DNA of 64,000 nucleotides from Marinisporobacter sp. GTDB taxonomy: Bacteria; Bacillota; Clostridia; Peptostreptococcales; Thermotaleaceae. This document shows, piece after piece, positions 1 through 8,742 of the stretch; the first letter of the stretch is position 1; each line of letters begins with the position of its first letter. The translations under genes were made by a program, and so were the position numbers. The stretch is from assembly GCA_025210525.1 (NCBI GenBank), contig JAOARP010000047.1:248001-312000 (forward strand). Direction: 5' to 3'. The notes below the pieces were generated by a model. That model saw nothing but the letters and a program-made list of their open reading frames with translations. It was not told the DNA's origin and ran no database searches.

Positions 1-2730
1 ACTGGTACTTCTATCGTTTCACCATTTTCAAGCTTTGGTACAGCTACAGACGCATCAAGACTACCCAATGCCTTTCCAAGAAGCTTTATTTTTGAACCAA
101 ATATAGGTCCTGCCACTTTAAAGTTTGGCTTTAAGTTAAAATTCATAAATTGATTTAACTCTTTTTCAAATACTACTTCTTTCACGTTTAATTCTTCTTT
201 GATTAGTGGTACTAAATCAGAAATTAATGATTCATATTTTCCATCAATCATGATTTCACGAACTGGTTGACGAACCTTGATTTTAGACGCCTCTCTTGCA
301 GCACGTCCAAGTCCTACTAAATCTCTTATAAGGTCCATTCTTTCTTCTACTTTTTCATTGATTAAAGCTTCGTCTACTTGTGGATAATATGCTAAATGTA
401 CAGAAGCTTCTCCCGTTAGATTTTTATAAATCTCTTCTGATAAGAATGGTGCAAATGGTGCTACCATTTTTGAAATTCCTACTAAGATTTCATAAGTTGT
501 ATTGTATACAGCTTTTTTGTCTTCTGTTAATTCTGTTGCCCAGAAACGTCTACGTGCACGTCTTATATACCAGTTAGATAAATCTTCATTCACAAATTCT
601 TGGATTTTTCTCACTGTCTTTGTTAAATCATAGATTTTAAGCTCTGCTTCTACATCTCTTACTAAACTATTGTATTTTGATAAAATCCATTGATCTAATT
701 CTGGACGCTCATTATAAGGAACAAAGAATTCCTTTGGATTGATTCCATCTGTATTTGCATATAATGTGAAGAAGTTATAAACATTCTTAATTGTTCCAAA
801 GAATTTGCTTTGTACTTCTTTTAATCCATCTAAGTCAAATCTTGTTGGTGTCCATGCAGGAGATACATAAAGTAGATACCATCTTAATACGTCTGCTCCA
901 TATTTATCAAAAAGCTCAAATGGGTCTACTGTATTTCCTTTTGATTTGGACATCTTTCTCCCATTTTTATCTAATAATAAATCGTTTACTAATACATTTT
1001 TATAAGGAGATACTCCTTTTACAAATGTAGAAATTGCAAGTAACGAATAGAACCATCCACGAGTTTGATCAATTCCTTCGCAGATAAAGTCTGCTGGGAA
1101 TAATCCTCCATCAAAGTCCTCTTTGTTTTCAAATGGATAATGATGTTGCGCATAAGGCATAGCCCCACTATCAAACCAGCAGTCGATTACTTCTGTAACT
1201 CTTGTCATAGTGCCACTACATTTTTCACATTTTAAATGTACATCATCTACATATGGTCTATGTAGTTCTATACTTTCATCTATATCTTCAATAGCTCTTT
1301 CTACTAATTCTTTTCTTGATCCAACTGATGATATATGACCACATTCACATCTCCAGACAGGTAGTGGTGTACCCCAATAACGGTTTCTAGATAACGCCCA
1401 ATCATTTAGATTTTCAAGCCAGTTTCCAAATCTTTTTTCTCCAACATAATCAGGATACCAATTTACTGTATTGTTATTTTCGATTAGTTTGTCTTTTAGT
1501 TTTGTCATCTCAATATACCAGCTTGGTTTTGCATAATATACAAGAGGTGTAGAACATCTCCAACAATGTGGATAGTTATGAGCAACCTTTTCTTTTTTGA
1601 ATAGCTTTCCTTCAGCATGTAACCACTTGATAATAGCAATGTCTACTTCTGGATCCATTACGAATTTACCTTCCCAAGGAGTAGCTGTATATTTTCCAGC
1701 CTCATCTACTGGATTCACTACTGGAAGGTCATATTTTCTACCAACTTGATAGTCATCTTCACCAAAAGCTGGTGCTATATGGACAATCCCTGTTCCATCT
1801 TCAGTAGTTACATAGTCTGCAAGTGTTACAAAGAATGCTTTCTTATCTGGCTTGATAAAAGGCATTAATTGCTCGTATTCCATATGCTCTAACTCTTTAC
1901 CTTTTAGCTCTTCTAATACTTCAAATTCTTCTCCAAGTACTCTTTTAGCTAATTGCTTTACTACGTAGAATATATTCCCCTTTGATTTTACTTTTAAATA
2001 AGTTTCTTCAGGGTGAACTGCTAATGCAACGTTTGATGCAAGTGTCCAAGGAGTAGTTGTCCATACTAAGAAATACTCTTCAACATCTTTTCTTTTAAAC
2101 GCAGCGATTACTGTATTTGATTTTATTTCTTTATATCCTTGTGCTACCTCATGAGAAGCTAAACCTGTTCCACATCTAGGGCAATAAGGAAGTATTTTAT
2201 GACCTTCATACATATAACCTTCGTTGAAGAATTTATTTAAAATCCACCATACAGATTCAATATAATTATTATCTAATGTAATATATGGGTTATCTAAATC
2301 AATCATATATCCCATTCTTCTTGTCATTTCTCTCCATTGTCTTTCATAAGAGAATACAGATTCACGACATTTTTCATTAAATTTATCTAATCCATAACTT
2401 TCAATTTCTTGTTTGTCAGATAAATTTAATTGCTTTTCAACTTCAATCTCAACAGGTAATCCATGAGTATCCCAACCTGCTTTTCTTTTTACTTGATGAC
2501 CTGTCATAGTTTTATATCTACAAACAGAATCTTTTAATGTTCTTGCCATTACGTGATGGATTCCTGGTCTTCCATTTGCAGTAGGAGGTCCTTCAAAAAA
2601 TACAAATGGCTTTCCTTCTTTTCTTGTTTCAACACATTGATCTAAGAGACTATTTTGATCCCAAGCATCTGAAATTTTATTTTGAACTTCAGCGATTGGT
2701 AAATCCAACAAAGTCTTAAATTTTTCCATA
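1..2730 (-). CDS. ileS: Isoleucyl-tRNA synthetase, type II (3' end cut by window edge)
   Basis: Cytoplasmic class I aminoacyl-tRNA synthetase charging tRNA-Ile; about 910 residues are visible and the C-terminus lies before base 1. The reading frame shows the ATP-site motif GPPTANGRPGIHHVMAR (residues about 47-63; HHVM replaces HIGH), two Cys-pair zinc-like knuckles, and GRKMSKSKGN near residue 590. The GPPTANGRP form, rather than the DGPPYANG of the common bacterial enzyme, marks the eukaryote-like type II family, which is known for low sensitivity to mupirocin. I chose ATG at 2730 because the Shine-Dalgarno GAGAGG sits about 8 bases before it; an in-frame ATG at 2739 touches that site. The gene is preceded by a T-box leader. 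Family assignment is near certain; the drug phenotype is inference. Confidence 0.96.
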
Positions 2731-2754
2731 TCTTTCATCCTCTCGTTTATTTTT

Positions 2755-3014
2755 TCAATAATAAAAGTCCCTAAGCATTGTGCTTAGGGACGAATCAACC
2801 GTGGTACCACCCTTATTATAAGATATTTATATCTTATCACTCTATGCACAATAACGCATGCCTACGAAAATTCCTACTATTTTTTCAGAATTTTAGCTCC
2901 AAGGTGATCTTCATAAAAAGTGCTGTAATAACCTCTCAGCAAATGATTATTTCTCTGTATACGCCAGCTTTTTACTACTGTCCTCTTCATAACTTTTTAT
3001 TTTTTATATTTTTA
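2755..3014 (-). promoter_or_regulatory. T-box riboswitch leader of ileS
   Basis: The leader carries the conserved T-box sequence (minus strand GGGTGGTACCACGG, plus positions 2799-2812), which pairs with the tRNA acceptor end. It is followed by a strong terminator hairpin (2767-2791, stem GTCCCTAAGCA) and a short T-rich run. A stem I region with AGAGA- and GCTGAGAGG-like elements lies upstream. A candidate isoleucine specifier AUC is at 2906-2908 in the context GAAGAUCACC. Uncharged tRNA-Ile would stabilise the antiterminator and permit ileS transcription. The specifier call is an inference from context; the T-box itself is clear. Confidence 0.93.
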
Positions 3015-3020
3015 CACTTT

Positions 3021-3050
3021 ATTTTACCCGTAATATGATAAATATGTCAA
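3021..3050 (-). promoter_or_regulatory. Sigma-A promoter of the ileS T-box transcript
   Basis: TTGACA (complement of 3045-3050) and TAAAAT (complement of 3021-3026) are 18 bases apart, just upstream of the T-box stem I. Confidence 0.75.
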
Positions 3051-3114
3051 GGGATAGGACAAAATTCTATCAAATTTTTCTATTATTTTCATACAATCAC
3101 AAAAAAGAGATCTA

Positions 3115-3465
3115 CTATTTCCATCTATGTCCATGTCTTCCATGTCCTTTGCAATGCTCAATTCCTTGACTTTCCTCATCTAAAGTATAATTTCCTCCTT
3201 CAATTTTTAATATTTTTCCATTCACCACTGCATCTGCTAGCTTTCTTTTTGCATCTTTATAAATTCTTTGAAAGGTCGTTCTTGCGACTCCCATTTTTTC
3301 TGCACATGTGGCTTGATCTAAGCCTTCTAGATCCATCAGTCTTATGCTCTCAAATTCTTCTACATCCATCATAATAACATCTTTTCTATGTATATCCTCA
3401 AAGGGCCCAAAAATTTTCACTTTTGGAGCACACGCCACTCTTCTCCATTTTTTTGGTCTAGGCAT
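3115..3465 (-). CDS. DUF134 (UPF0251) helix-turn-helix protein
   Basis: A 116-residue protein starting [10 protein letters not shown], which matches the start of the DUF134 family. A sigma-70 region 4-like helix-turn-helix is visible at about residues 50-80 ([24 protein letters not shown]). The C-terminus is His-rich ([13 protein letters not shown]) and could bind metal, as in relatives found beside NifX/NifB-like or metal-cofactor genes. It is the second gene of a two-gene unit behind the DUF5320 gene, separated by a hairpin (3484-3519). The start has AAGGAG upstream. Its DNA target is unknown; the palindromes in its own promoter are candidates. Confidence 0.85.
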   Translation of the reverse strand: MPRPKKWRRVACAPKVKIFGPFEDIHRKDVIMMDVEEFESIRLMDLEGLDQATCAEKMGVARTTFQRIYKDAKRKLADAVVNGKILKIEGGNYTLDEESQGIEHCKGHGRHGHRWK

Positions 3466-3483
3466 TTTTTCATCTCCTTATAA

Positions 3484-3519
3484 AAAATGATAGGAAGTAA
3501 ACTTACTCCCTATCATTTT
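3484..3519 (-). terminator. Hairpin between DUF5320 and DUF134 genes
   Basis: The arms AAAATGATAGGGAGTAA and TTACTTCCTATCATTTTT form a long stem followed by T residues on the minus strand. It sits between the two co-directional genes, so it may be a partial terminator lowering DUF134 expression. Confidence 0.6.
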
Positions 3520-3524
3520 AACCT

Positions 3525-3785
3525 TTATGATTCACTTTTGCTAGTATCTTTCCCTGCATCTAATCTTCTTTTTACTCCTTCGAGTTCCTTTTCAAGGATT
3601 TCCTTTTGTCTTTTTAAAAGTTCTTGCTCACTCAATGAACCATTTCCAGTCCATCTACATAATCCTAAACCTCTACCATAACCTCTTCCATATCTTACTC
3701 CGTCATTCGAAGCATTACAAGTACCTCTTTTTCTTCCAGTACCTGGCCCCATTCCAGCTGGTCCTCTTCCATCTAATCCTGGCAT
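3525..3785 (-). CDS. DUF5320-type small protein
   Basis: An 86-residue protein beginning MPGLDGRGPAGMGPGTGRKR and continuing with a GYGRGLG stretch, the glycine-rich signature of DUF5320 proteins. It ends in a charged coiled-coil-like tail (LLKRQKEILEKELEGVKRRL). Such proteins are commonly neighbours of DUF134 and NifX/NifB-like genes in anaerobes; no biochemical role is established that I know of. The start follows AAAGGAGATGGTTAG. It is the first gene of the unit, transcribed from the promoter at 3829-3857. Confidence 0.8.
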   Translation of the reverse strand: MPGLDGRGPAGMGPGTGRKRGTCNASNDGVRYGRGYGRGLGLCRWTGNGSLSEQELLKRQKEILEKELEGVKRRLDAGKDTSKSES

Positions 3786-3806
3786 CTAACCATCTCCTTT
3801 TTATTT

Positions 3807-3890
3807 ATAGCATATGCTATTTACTTATATTGTAAAATAATTTAGGGCATATGTCAATAACTTTACGAAAAGTTTTTTTGACATATGCCC
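3807..3890 (-). promoter_or_regulatory. Promoter with three CATATG palindromic elements (DUF5320/DUF134 operon)
   Basis: A minus-strand sigma-A promoter is visible: TTGACA (complement of 3852-3857), a 17-base spacer, and TACAAT (complement of 3829-3834). A perfect 14-base palindrome ATAGCATATGCTAT lies at 3807-3820, between the -10 box and the ribosome-binding site. A 13-base inverted repeat GGGCATATGTCAA (3845-3857) and TTGACATATGCCC (3878-3890) overlaps the -35 box. All three elements share GCATATG or its complement, which suggests a repressor operator. Autoregulation by the DUF134 protein is an inference. Confidence 0.7.
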
Positions 3891-3915
3891 ATATTCTTTT
3901 TTATAAAATTAACGC

Positions 3916-3943
3916 ACAATTATAAAAAGCTGGACATAGTATA
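3916..3943 (+). promoter_or_regulatory. Sigma-K-type promoter candidate
   Basis: AC at 3916-3917, 17 bases, then CATAGTATA (CATAnnnTA) at 3935-3943. The geometry is identical to three other promoters in the window at 28.5-29.4 kb and lies 36 bases before the next start codon. Confidence 0.55.
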
Positions 3944-3979
3944 TTATTGCAAAAGACTATATGAAAAGGAGGCGAAAAA

Positions 3980-4378
3980 ATGAAAAAACAAGAAAATAAT
4001 AACTTTTCGCGTATGATTAATGGATTTGTACTAACCAATGAACAAATGAATCAATTCGATGGATTTATGAAAAAATATGAGAATCAACCAGATAGAGTCA
4101 TCTTTAGAGATATGTATAGAGTTAAAAATAATGTTTCTGATGAAGTTCTTCAACAGCATATACAAAACCTTGATCATTTATCACAAATGGGAGGATTTGT
4201 AAACAATGTGAATAAAGAAAGAATTGCAGCTGTAAAAAGAGTTTTAAATACGCCTAAACCTTCCTTTAATAAAAAAGTCAATGATCAATCTACTGTTGAA
4301 AGTCAATATGTTAGTGGCACTAGTCTCTTATTATGGTTCTTAACCCTCGCAGCTATATGGCCTGGATGTTGTTATTAA
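3980..4378 (+). CDS. Hypothetical protein with hydrophobic C-terminal tail, probably sporulation-linked
   Basis: A 132-residue protein I do not recognise. The first 100 residues are polar and Asn/Gln/Lys rich; the last 20 form a hydrophobic segment (SLLLWFLTLAAIWPGCCY) ending in Cys-Cys-Tyr, suggesting tail anchoring or disulfide cross-linking. The start has AAGGAGGCG upstream. A CATAnnnTA promoter precedes it and a good terminator follows. The promoter type and the CC tail, also seen in the tiny proteins at 28.6-29.3 kb, hint at a mother-cell or coat role; this is inference. Confidence 0.7.
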   Translation: MKKQENNNFSRMINGFVLTNEQMNQFDGFMKKYENQPDRVIFRDMYRVKNNVSDEVLQQHIQNLDHLSQMGGFVNNVNKERIAAVKRVLNTPKPSFNKKVNDQSTVESQYVSGTSLLLWFLTLAAIWPGCCY

Positions 4379-4384
4379 AAAATA

Positions 4385-4410
4385 AGCCCTATGATTTCTC
4401 ATAGGGTTTT
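4385..4410. terminator. Bidirectional terminator between the 132-residue gene and pyrC
   Basis: The hairpin CCCTATGA-TTTC-TCATAGGG is followed by TTTTAATT on the plus strand and preceded by an A-rich run that serves the minus-strand pyrC transcript. Confidence 0.75.
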
Positions 4411-5683
4411 AATTTGCTGCATATTTAATTTTACCACCAACTAGAGTCATTACAGCTTTTCCTTTTAATTTCCATCCATCAAAAGGCGTATTCCTTGCCT
4501 TAGAATAAAATTTTTCTGCATCTACAACCCATTCTTTTTCCAAATCAATTATAGTAATATCTGCATCTTTTCCTATTTCTAATGTTCCTTTTGGAATATT
4601 TAATAGCTTTGCAGGAATATAACTCATCCTTTTAATTAAATCTTCTAAAGACATTTTTCTTTTATGGACAAGTTCTGTAAGAGCTAATCCTAAAGCTGTT
4701 TCTATCCCTATTATTCCATTAGCAGCCTCTACTAAATTTTTATCTTTATCTTCCTTCGTATGAGGCGCATGATCTGTTGCAATAACATCAATCGTTCCAT
4801 CTAATAAACCGTTCTTTATAGCTTCTACATCTTCCATAGTTCTCAATGGTGGACTCATCTTCGCTTTGCTTCCCTTTATTAATATTTCTCCATCTGTTAA
4901 AGTAAAATGATGGGGAGTAGCTTCACAAGATACTTTAATTCCTTTTTTCTTCGCCTCTCTTACAAGCTCTACTCCCTTTTTTGTAGAAATATGCTGAATA
5001 TGAATCTTTGCCCCTGTTTTTTCAGCTAAGAAAATATCTCTTAAAATAATAGCTTCTTCTGCTAAAGGAGGAATCCCTTCTAAGTTCAATTTCTTTGATA
5101 TTTCTCCTCTATGAATAGATCGATCATATACCATATTACTGTCTTCACAATGGGTACTTACTAATAAATCTAATTTTTTTGCCTCTTTCATAGCTTCATA
5201 CATAACCCTTGTATCCATCACAGTCTTTCCATCATCTGTAATCCCTACGATCCCATTCTTGATCAAATCCTTATAAGGACTCATCTCGTTTCCTTCTAGA
5301 TTTTTCGTGATACTTCCCATCATATATATATGACAAGCTGCATTTTTTCCCTTTTCCTTTATATAATTTACCGTATCCACATTATCAATTACAGGACTTG
5401 TATTGGGCATACATACAACACTTGTAAATCCTCCTGCAGCCGCAGCTAAAGCGCCCGTCTCAATGGTTTCCTTTTTTTCAAAGCCAGGTTCACGAAAATG
5501 TACATGCATATCAATGAGTCCTGGTACAATATATTTTCCCTTAGCATCAATCACTTTTTCATTTTCTTCTAAAATATTTTTTTCTATTTTGACTATTTTC
5601 CCATTTTCAATCAGTACATCTAAGGGTTCGTTAATCTGTTGAGATGGATCAACAACCCATCCTCCCTTAATTAAAGTTTTCAT
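4409..5683 (-). CDS. pyrC: Dihydroorotase
   Basis: Zinc amidohydrolase catalysing the third step of pyrimidine synthesis (carbamoyl aspartate to dihydroorotate), cytoplasmic. It is 424 residues, normal for the class I bacterial enzyme. Visible motifs are DMHVHFREPG (metal-binding His pair, residues 58-67), the GGFTSVVCMPNT loop, HCED, HIQHIST and the ATDHAPH metal-ligand motif around residue 304. The start has GGGAGAAG upstream. No other pyr gene adjoins it in the window. Its 5' leader contains a PyrR-binding site, so it should be repressed when uridine nucleotides are abundant. Confidence 0.96.
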   Translation of the reverse strand: MKTLIKGGWVVDPSQQINEPLDVLIENGKIVKIEKNILEENEKVIDAKGKYIVPGLIDMHVHFREPGFEKKETIETGALAAAAGGFTSVVCMPNTSPVIDNVDTVNYIKEKGKNAACHIYMMGSITKNLEGNEMSPYKDLIKNGIVGITDDGKTVMDTRVMYEAMKEAKKLDLLVSTHCEDSNMVYDRSIHRGEISKKLNLEGIPPLAEEAIILRDIFLAEKTGAKIHIQHISTKKGVELVREAKKKGIKVSCEATPHHFTLTDGEILIKGSKAKMSPPLRTMEDVEAIKNGLLDGTIDVIATDHAPHTKEDKDKNLVEAANGIIGIETALGLALTELVHKRKMSLEDLIKRMSYIPAKLLNIPKGTLEIGKDADITIIDLEKEWVVDAEKFYSKARNTPFDGWKLKGKAVMTLVGGKIKYAAN

Positions 5684-5730
5684 AAAATCTTCTCCCTTAT
5701 AATTATTTTTTTAATAAACAAATACCCTAA

Positions 5731-5858
5731 AAACAAAAAACCTTTTACCAAAGGCAAAAGGTTTATATACAAACATAAATAAATATAGAAAAATAACTAT
5801 ATTTATCTTCCACTATCCTTTTCAGCCTCTCTGGACTCATTTAAAGGTATCTATATTT
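5731..5858 (-). promoter_or_regulatory. PyrR attenuator leader of pyrC
   Basis: Reading the minus strand, the leader contains AGTCCAGAGAGGCT (complement of 5824-5837), matching the PyrR-binding loop consensus ARUCCNGNGAGGYU. It is followed by an intrinsic terminator (5731-5764; stem AAACCTTTTGCC with GGTAAAAGGTTT, then TTTTTTGTTTTT). PyrR with UMP bound would stabilise the anti-antiterminator and stop transcription before pyrC. An alternative antiterminator could form from the AU-rich stretch in between. No pyrR gene lies in this window. Confidence 0.85.
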
Positions 5859-5864
5859 TTTAAA

Positions 5865-5893
5865 GATTAACATAATTTTCACTAGCTTGTCAA
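5865..5893 (-). promoter_or_regulatory. Sigma-A promoter of the pyrC leader
   Basis: TTGACA (complement of 5888-5893), 17 bases, TTAATC (complement of 5865-5870). The position gives a leader of about 170 bases containing the PyrR site. Confidence 0.65.
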
Positions 5894-5911
5894 TATCTAT
5901 ATCTTATAATT

Positions 5912-6529
5912 TTACTTTTTAAAAATTCCAAATGGCTTTCCTACAGGTAAAAACTCTCTTCCAAAATGTGCATTTAATACACATGCTGCTGAGCCATAAA
6001 ATGAAACCATAGAAATCACGATCTCTGAATAAGCCGCAAGTTCATGACCAAACTCTTTCATAATTCCAAAGGTACTTAATGATAATCCAATGAACAATAA
6101 ATCAATCAAGGAAAAAATAATAAATAATACCTTATTGGTTTCCATAGCTCCAATTGTCATGAAAACACTAAAAATCAAATAACCAATAAAAGCAAATCCA
6201 AGTTGCTTAATATCCATATTTGCTGCCATTTTTTCACCAAATACACCTAATTGAATCATCCACGTCATAGCCACACCAAGCCAGAAGAATGCATATCCCC
6301 CAAAAGCAGTTGTTCCAAAGGTATTACCTTTTTTCGAATCGTTAATACAAGCAAACAATTGTGCAAGGGCACCTAAAAATATTGCCCATGGGATAATTAA
6401 CGATACACCTTTTGTCATTCCAAGCTTTTGAGATGATGCCACAAGGGTTACAATAGCTAGTCCAAAAAGTCCTAGGGCAGAAGGATCTGCATTTGTAATC
6501 TTTACATTTTTCACTTCATTCATTTTCAT
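5912..6529 (-). CDS. satP: Acetate/succinate uptake transporter (GPR1/FUN34/YaaH family)
   Basis: A 205-residue integral membrane protein with six predicted hydrophobic segments. The N-terminal motif NADPSALGLFGLA resembles the family signature NPAPLGL; the following FGTTAFGGYAFFWLG matches the second conserved stretch. Relatives are proton- or sodium-coupled acetate carriers or channels in the inner membrane. The start at 6529 has AAGGAG seven bases upstream. It stands alone, with two 16-base direct repeats at its promoter. It has no terminator of its own before the pyrC leader, so readthrough into that attenuator is possible. Confidence 0.88.
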   Translation of the reverse strand: MKMNEVKNVKITNADPSALGLFGLAIVTLVASSQKLGMTKGVSLIIPWAIFLGALAQLFACINDSKKGNTFGTTAFGGYAFFWLGVAMTWMIQLGVFGEKMAANMDIKQLGFAFIGYLIFSVFMTIGAMETNKVLFIIFSLIDLLFIGLSLSTFGIMKEFGHELAAYSEIVISMVSFYGSAACVLNAHFGREFLPVGKPFGIFKK

Positions 6530-6575
6530 TTACACGCTCCTTAGAAAGTAATTATGTATTTTTACATACTGTTAT

Positions 6576-6633
6576 ATTATATCATAATTTGTCGAAGTAT
6601 TAAATATTTTGTAAAGTTATTAAATATTTTGTA
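6576..6633 (-). promoter_or_regulatory. satP promoter with two 16-base direct repeats
   Basis: A -10 box TATAAT (complement of 6576-6581) and a weak -35 TTTAAT (complement of 6599-6604) are 17 bases apart. Two identical copies of TATTAAATATTTTGTA lie at 6598-6613 and 6618-6633, exactly 20 bases apart, and the first covers the -35 box. The geometry is that of an operator on one face of the helix. The rest of the 6530-6904 gap shows nothing else except the hairpin at its far end. Confidence 0.5.
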
Positions 6634-6833
6634 GAATCTACAACATGATGTTATTTTCTTTTCATTATTCACTTCCTAGTCATTACTAAATTTAATTTAT
6701 AAAATTTTATTATTATACCTCTATACTTATTCTTTGCTAATATAGAATGCAACATTCACTGATCTTTTATCCTATTCAATTCGTCCATATAACCACCCTA
6801 TTCTTCCTCTAGATCTAATTTTTTTATATATAC

Positions 6834-6867
6834 AAAAAGACATATAAGTTCTAAAAACCTATATGCC
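6834..6867 (-). terminator. Terminator of the speE-speB unit
   Basis: On the minus strand GGCATATAGGTT pairs with AACTTATATGTC (two G-U pairs) and is followed by TTTTTG, 38 bases after the speB stop codon. Confidence 0.65.
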
Positions 6868-6904
6868 TTCTATTTTTATCTTTGTCCTATTTTTTATGAA
6901 TTTT

Positions 6905-7759
6905 TTAAATAGCTAACACTAATTCTCTAATGATTTTGCAAGCAACTGCCGTTGAAACACCACTTGTATCATAATGAGGAGAAAGCTCTACCACATCAGC
7001 ACCTACAATATTTAAATCCTTAATGGCATCTATTACCTCCATCATATCAGAAAAAGAAATTCCTCCGGGTTCAATAGTTCCTGTTCCAGGAAAAATAGAA
7101 GGATCTAGAATATCTAAATCAATGGTTACATATACAGGTCGATCTCCTATCTCTTTTACTGCTTCTTTTAATCCCTTACAATTAAACTTTGTCAGCTTTG
7201 TATGTTTCTTTGCCCACTCAAATTCGTATTTTTCTCCTGATCTTATTCCAAATTGATAAATTCTATCATCCCCAAGGAAATCCCAAATTCTTCTTATTAC
7301 TGTTGCATGAGACATCTTTTCCCCCATATAATCTTCTCGGAGATCTGTATGGGCGTCAAAGTGAAGAATACATAAGTCTTCATGCTTTTTATAAACCGCC
7401 TCCACCGCTGGTAATGTAATAAGATGTTCTCCGCCTATCATTACAGGTACTTTTCCATCTTCTACAATATCTACTGTAAAGGATCTGATCATGTCTAATA
7501 CCTTCTGGGTATTCCCAAAAGGAAAATCTAAATCTCCTGCATCAAATACAGTAATGTCTTCTAAATCTTTATCTAAATAAGGACTATAAGTTTCTAATCC
7601 ATAAGAATCATTTCTCATAATGCCAGGGGCAAATCTTGTTCCTGGTCTAAAGGATGTTGTTCCATCAAAAGGACTTCCAAAAACAACTATTTTTGATTCA
7701 TCATATTCATTATCAAATCCTAAAAAAGTTACAATATTCTTAGAGCGTTCCAGTTTCAA
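6905..7759 (-). CDS. speB: Agmatinase
   Basis: Ureohydrolase-fold enzyme converting agmatine to putrescine and urea in the cytoplasm. It has 284 residues, normal for Firmicute SpeB. Binuclear manganese ligands are visible: GGEH (His112), DAHTDLR (residues 135-141) and DLDILDP (214-220). Its start lies 20 bases inside the 3' end of speE, so the two are probably translationally coupled. Together with SpeA upstream this gives arginine to agmatine to putrescine to spermidine. Other ureohydrolases such as arginase are possible but the speE coupling favours agmatinase. Confidence 0.93.
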   Translation of the reverse strand: MKLERSKNIVTFLGFDNEYDESKIVVFGSPFDGTTSFRPGTRFAPGIMRNDSYGLETYSPYLDKDLEDITVFDAGDLDFPFGNTQKVLDMIRSFTVDIVEDGKVPVMIGGEHLITLPAVEAVYKKHEDLCILHFDAHTDLREDYMGEKMSHATVIRRIWDFLGDDRIYQFGIRSGEKYEFEWAKKHTKLTKFNCKGLKEAVKEIGDRPVYVTIDLDILDPSIFPGTGTIEPGGISFSDMMEVIDAIKDLNIVGADVVELSPHYDTSGVSTAVACKIIRELVLAI

Positions 7760-8594
7760 TCATCTCCTTCACATAATTTGGAAGTGCAAAACTACCTATA
7801 TGAAGCTCCGTATTATAGTATTTTGTCTTTAATCCTAAATCGTTCCATTTTTTTGCATCAAGATCTTTTAATGGATGAAGTTTCTTAGATGCAAAGCCAA
7901 ATAGCCAATGTCCAGAAGGATAAGTTGGAATATGTGCTTGGTAAACTTCTGCAACAGGGAAAATATTTTTGATCTTTTGGCTTGCTCTAATCATTTCTTT
8001 TGCATCATCTTCATAATAAGGACTTTCATTTTGATTTACTAAAATTCCTTCTTCTGTTAATGCTTTATAGCAGTTTTTATAAAATTCTGTTGTAAATAGT
8101 CCTTCTCCAGGACCTATAGGATCTGTTGAATCTACGATAATTAAGTCATATACATTTTCTTTTCCTTCTACAAATTTAATCCCATCTTCGTAATAAAGAC
8201 TTACTCGCCCATCATCTAATTTGCATGATGTAATATTAAAATGCTCTATGGATGCGTCTACTACCACTTTATCAATTTCAACCATATCAATTTTTTCAAT
8301 TGTTTTATATCTAGTAAGCTCTCTAACAGTTCCTCCATCACCACCACCAATCACTAGAACCTTTTTGATATTAGGATTTGTAGCCATTGGCACATGGGTA
8401 ATCATATCATGATAAATAAACTCATCTTTTTCTGTAATCATCACAAGTCCATCTATTGTTAATAATTTTCCAAATTCATATGTATCGAAAACATCTATTT
8501 GTTGGAAAGGACTAGTTTTCGTATATAAGTGCTCCTTCACCTTTATTGAAAATTTAACTGTGTCTGTATGATTTTCTGTATACCATAATTCCAT
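7740..8594 (-). CDS. speE: Spermidine (polyamine) synthase
   Basis: Aminopropyltransferase using decarboxylated S-adenosylmethionine and putrescine, cytoplasmic. It has 284 residues. The Rossmann motif VIGGGDGGTVRE (residues 81-92) and the catalytic VDSTDPIGPGEGLF (Asp about 155) are intact. The start has GGAGGAAAAAA upstream. The coding end overlaps speB. No S-adenosylmethionine decarboxylase gene (speD) is in the window, so it must be elsewhere, or a thermospermine or carboxy-type route is used. Confidence 0.95.
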   Translation of the reverse strand: MELWYTENHTDTVKFSIKVKEHLYTKTSPFQQIDVFDTYEFGKLLTIDGLVMITEKDEFIYHDMITHVPMATNPNIKKVLVIGGGDGGTVRELTRYKTIEKIDMVEIDKVVVDASIEHFNITSCKLDDGRVSLYYEDGIKFVEGKENVYDLIIVDSTDPIGPGEGLFTTEFYKNCYKALTEEGILVNQNESPYYEDDAKEMIRASQKIKNIFPVAEVYQAHIPTYPSGHWLFGFASKKLHPLKDLDAKKWNDLGLKTKYYNTELHIGSFALPNYVKEMIETGTL

Positions 8595-8742
8595 ATTTTT
8601 TTCCTCCTACCCTTTTATTTTTTCAGTTTTCTTAAAACTTACATTTTCAAGTTTATCTAAAAATACGTTAGATTTTCTTTACAATGCTAGTTTTTACTTT
8701 TTTTACAGCTTCATTCATATATTTGTGTTAAATGATAATCAT

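Noticed and set aside
2778..3038. Open frame of 86 codons on the plus strand
   Set aside because: It is the complement of the T-box leader of ileS and has no ribosome-binding site.
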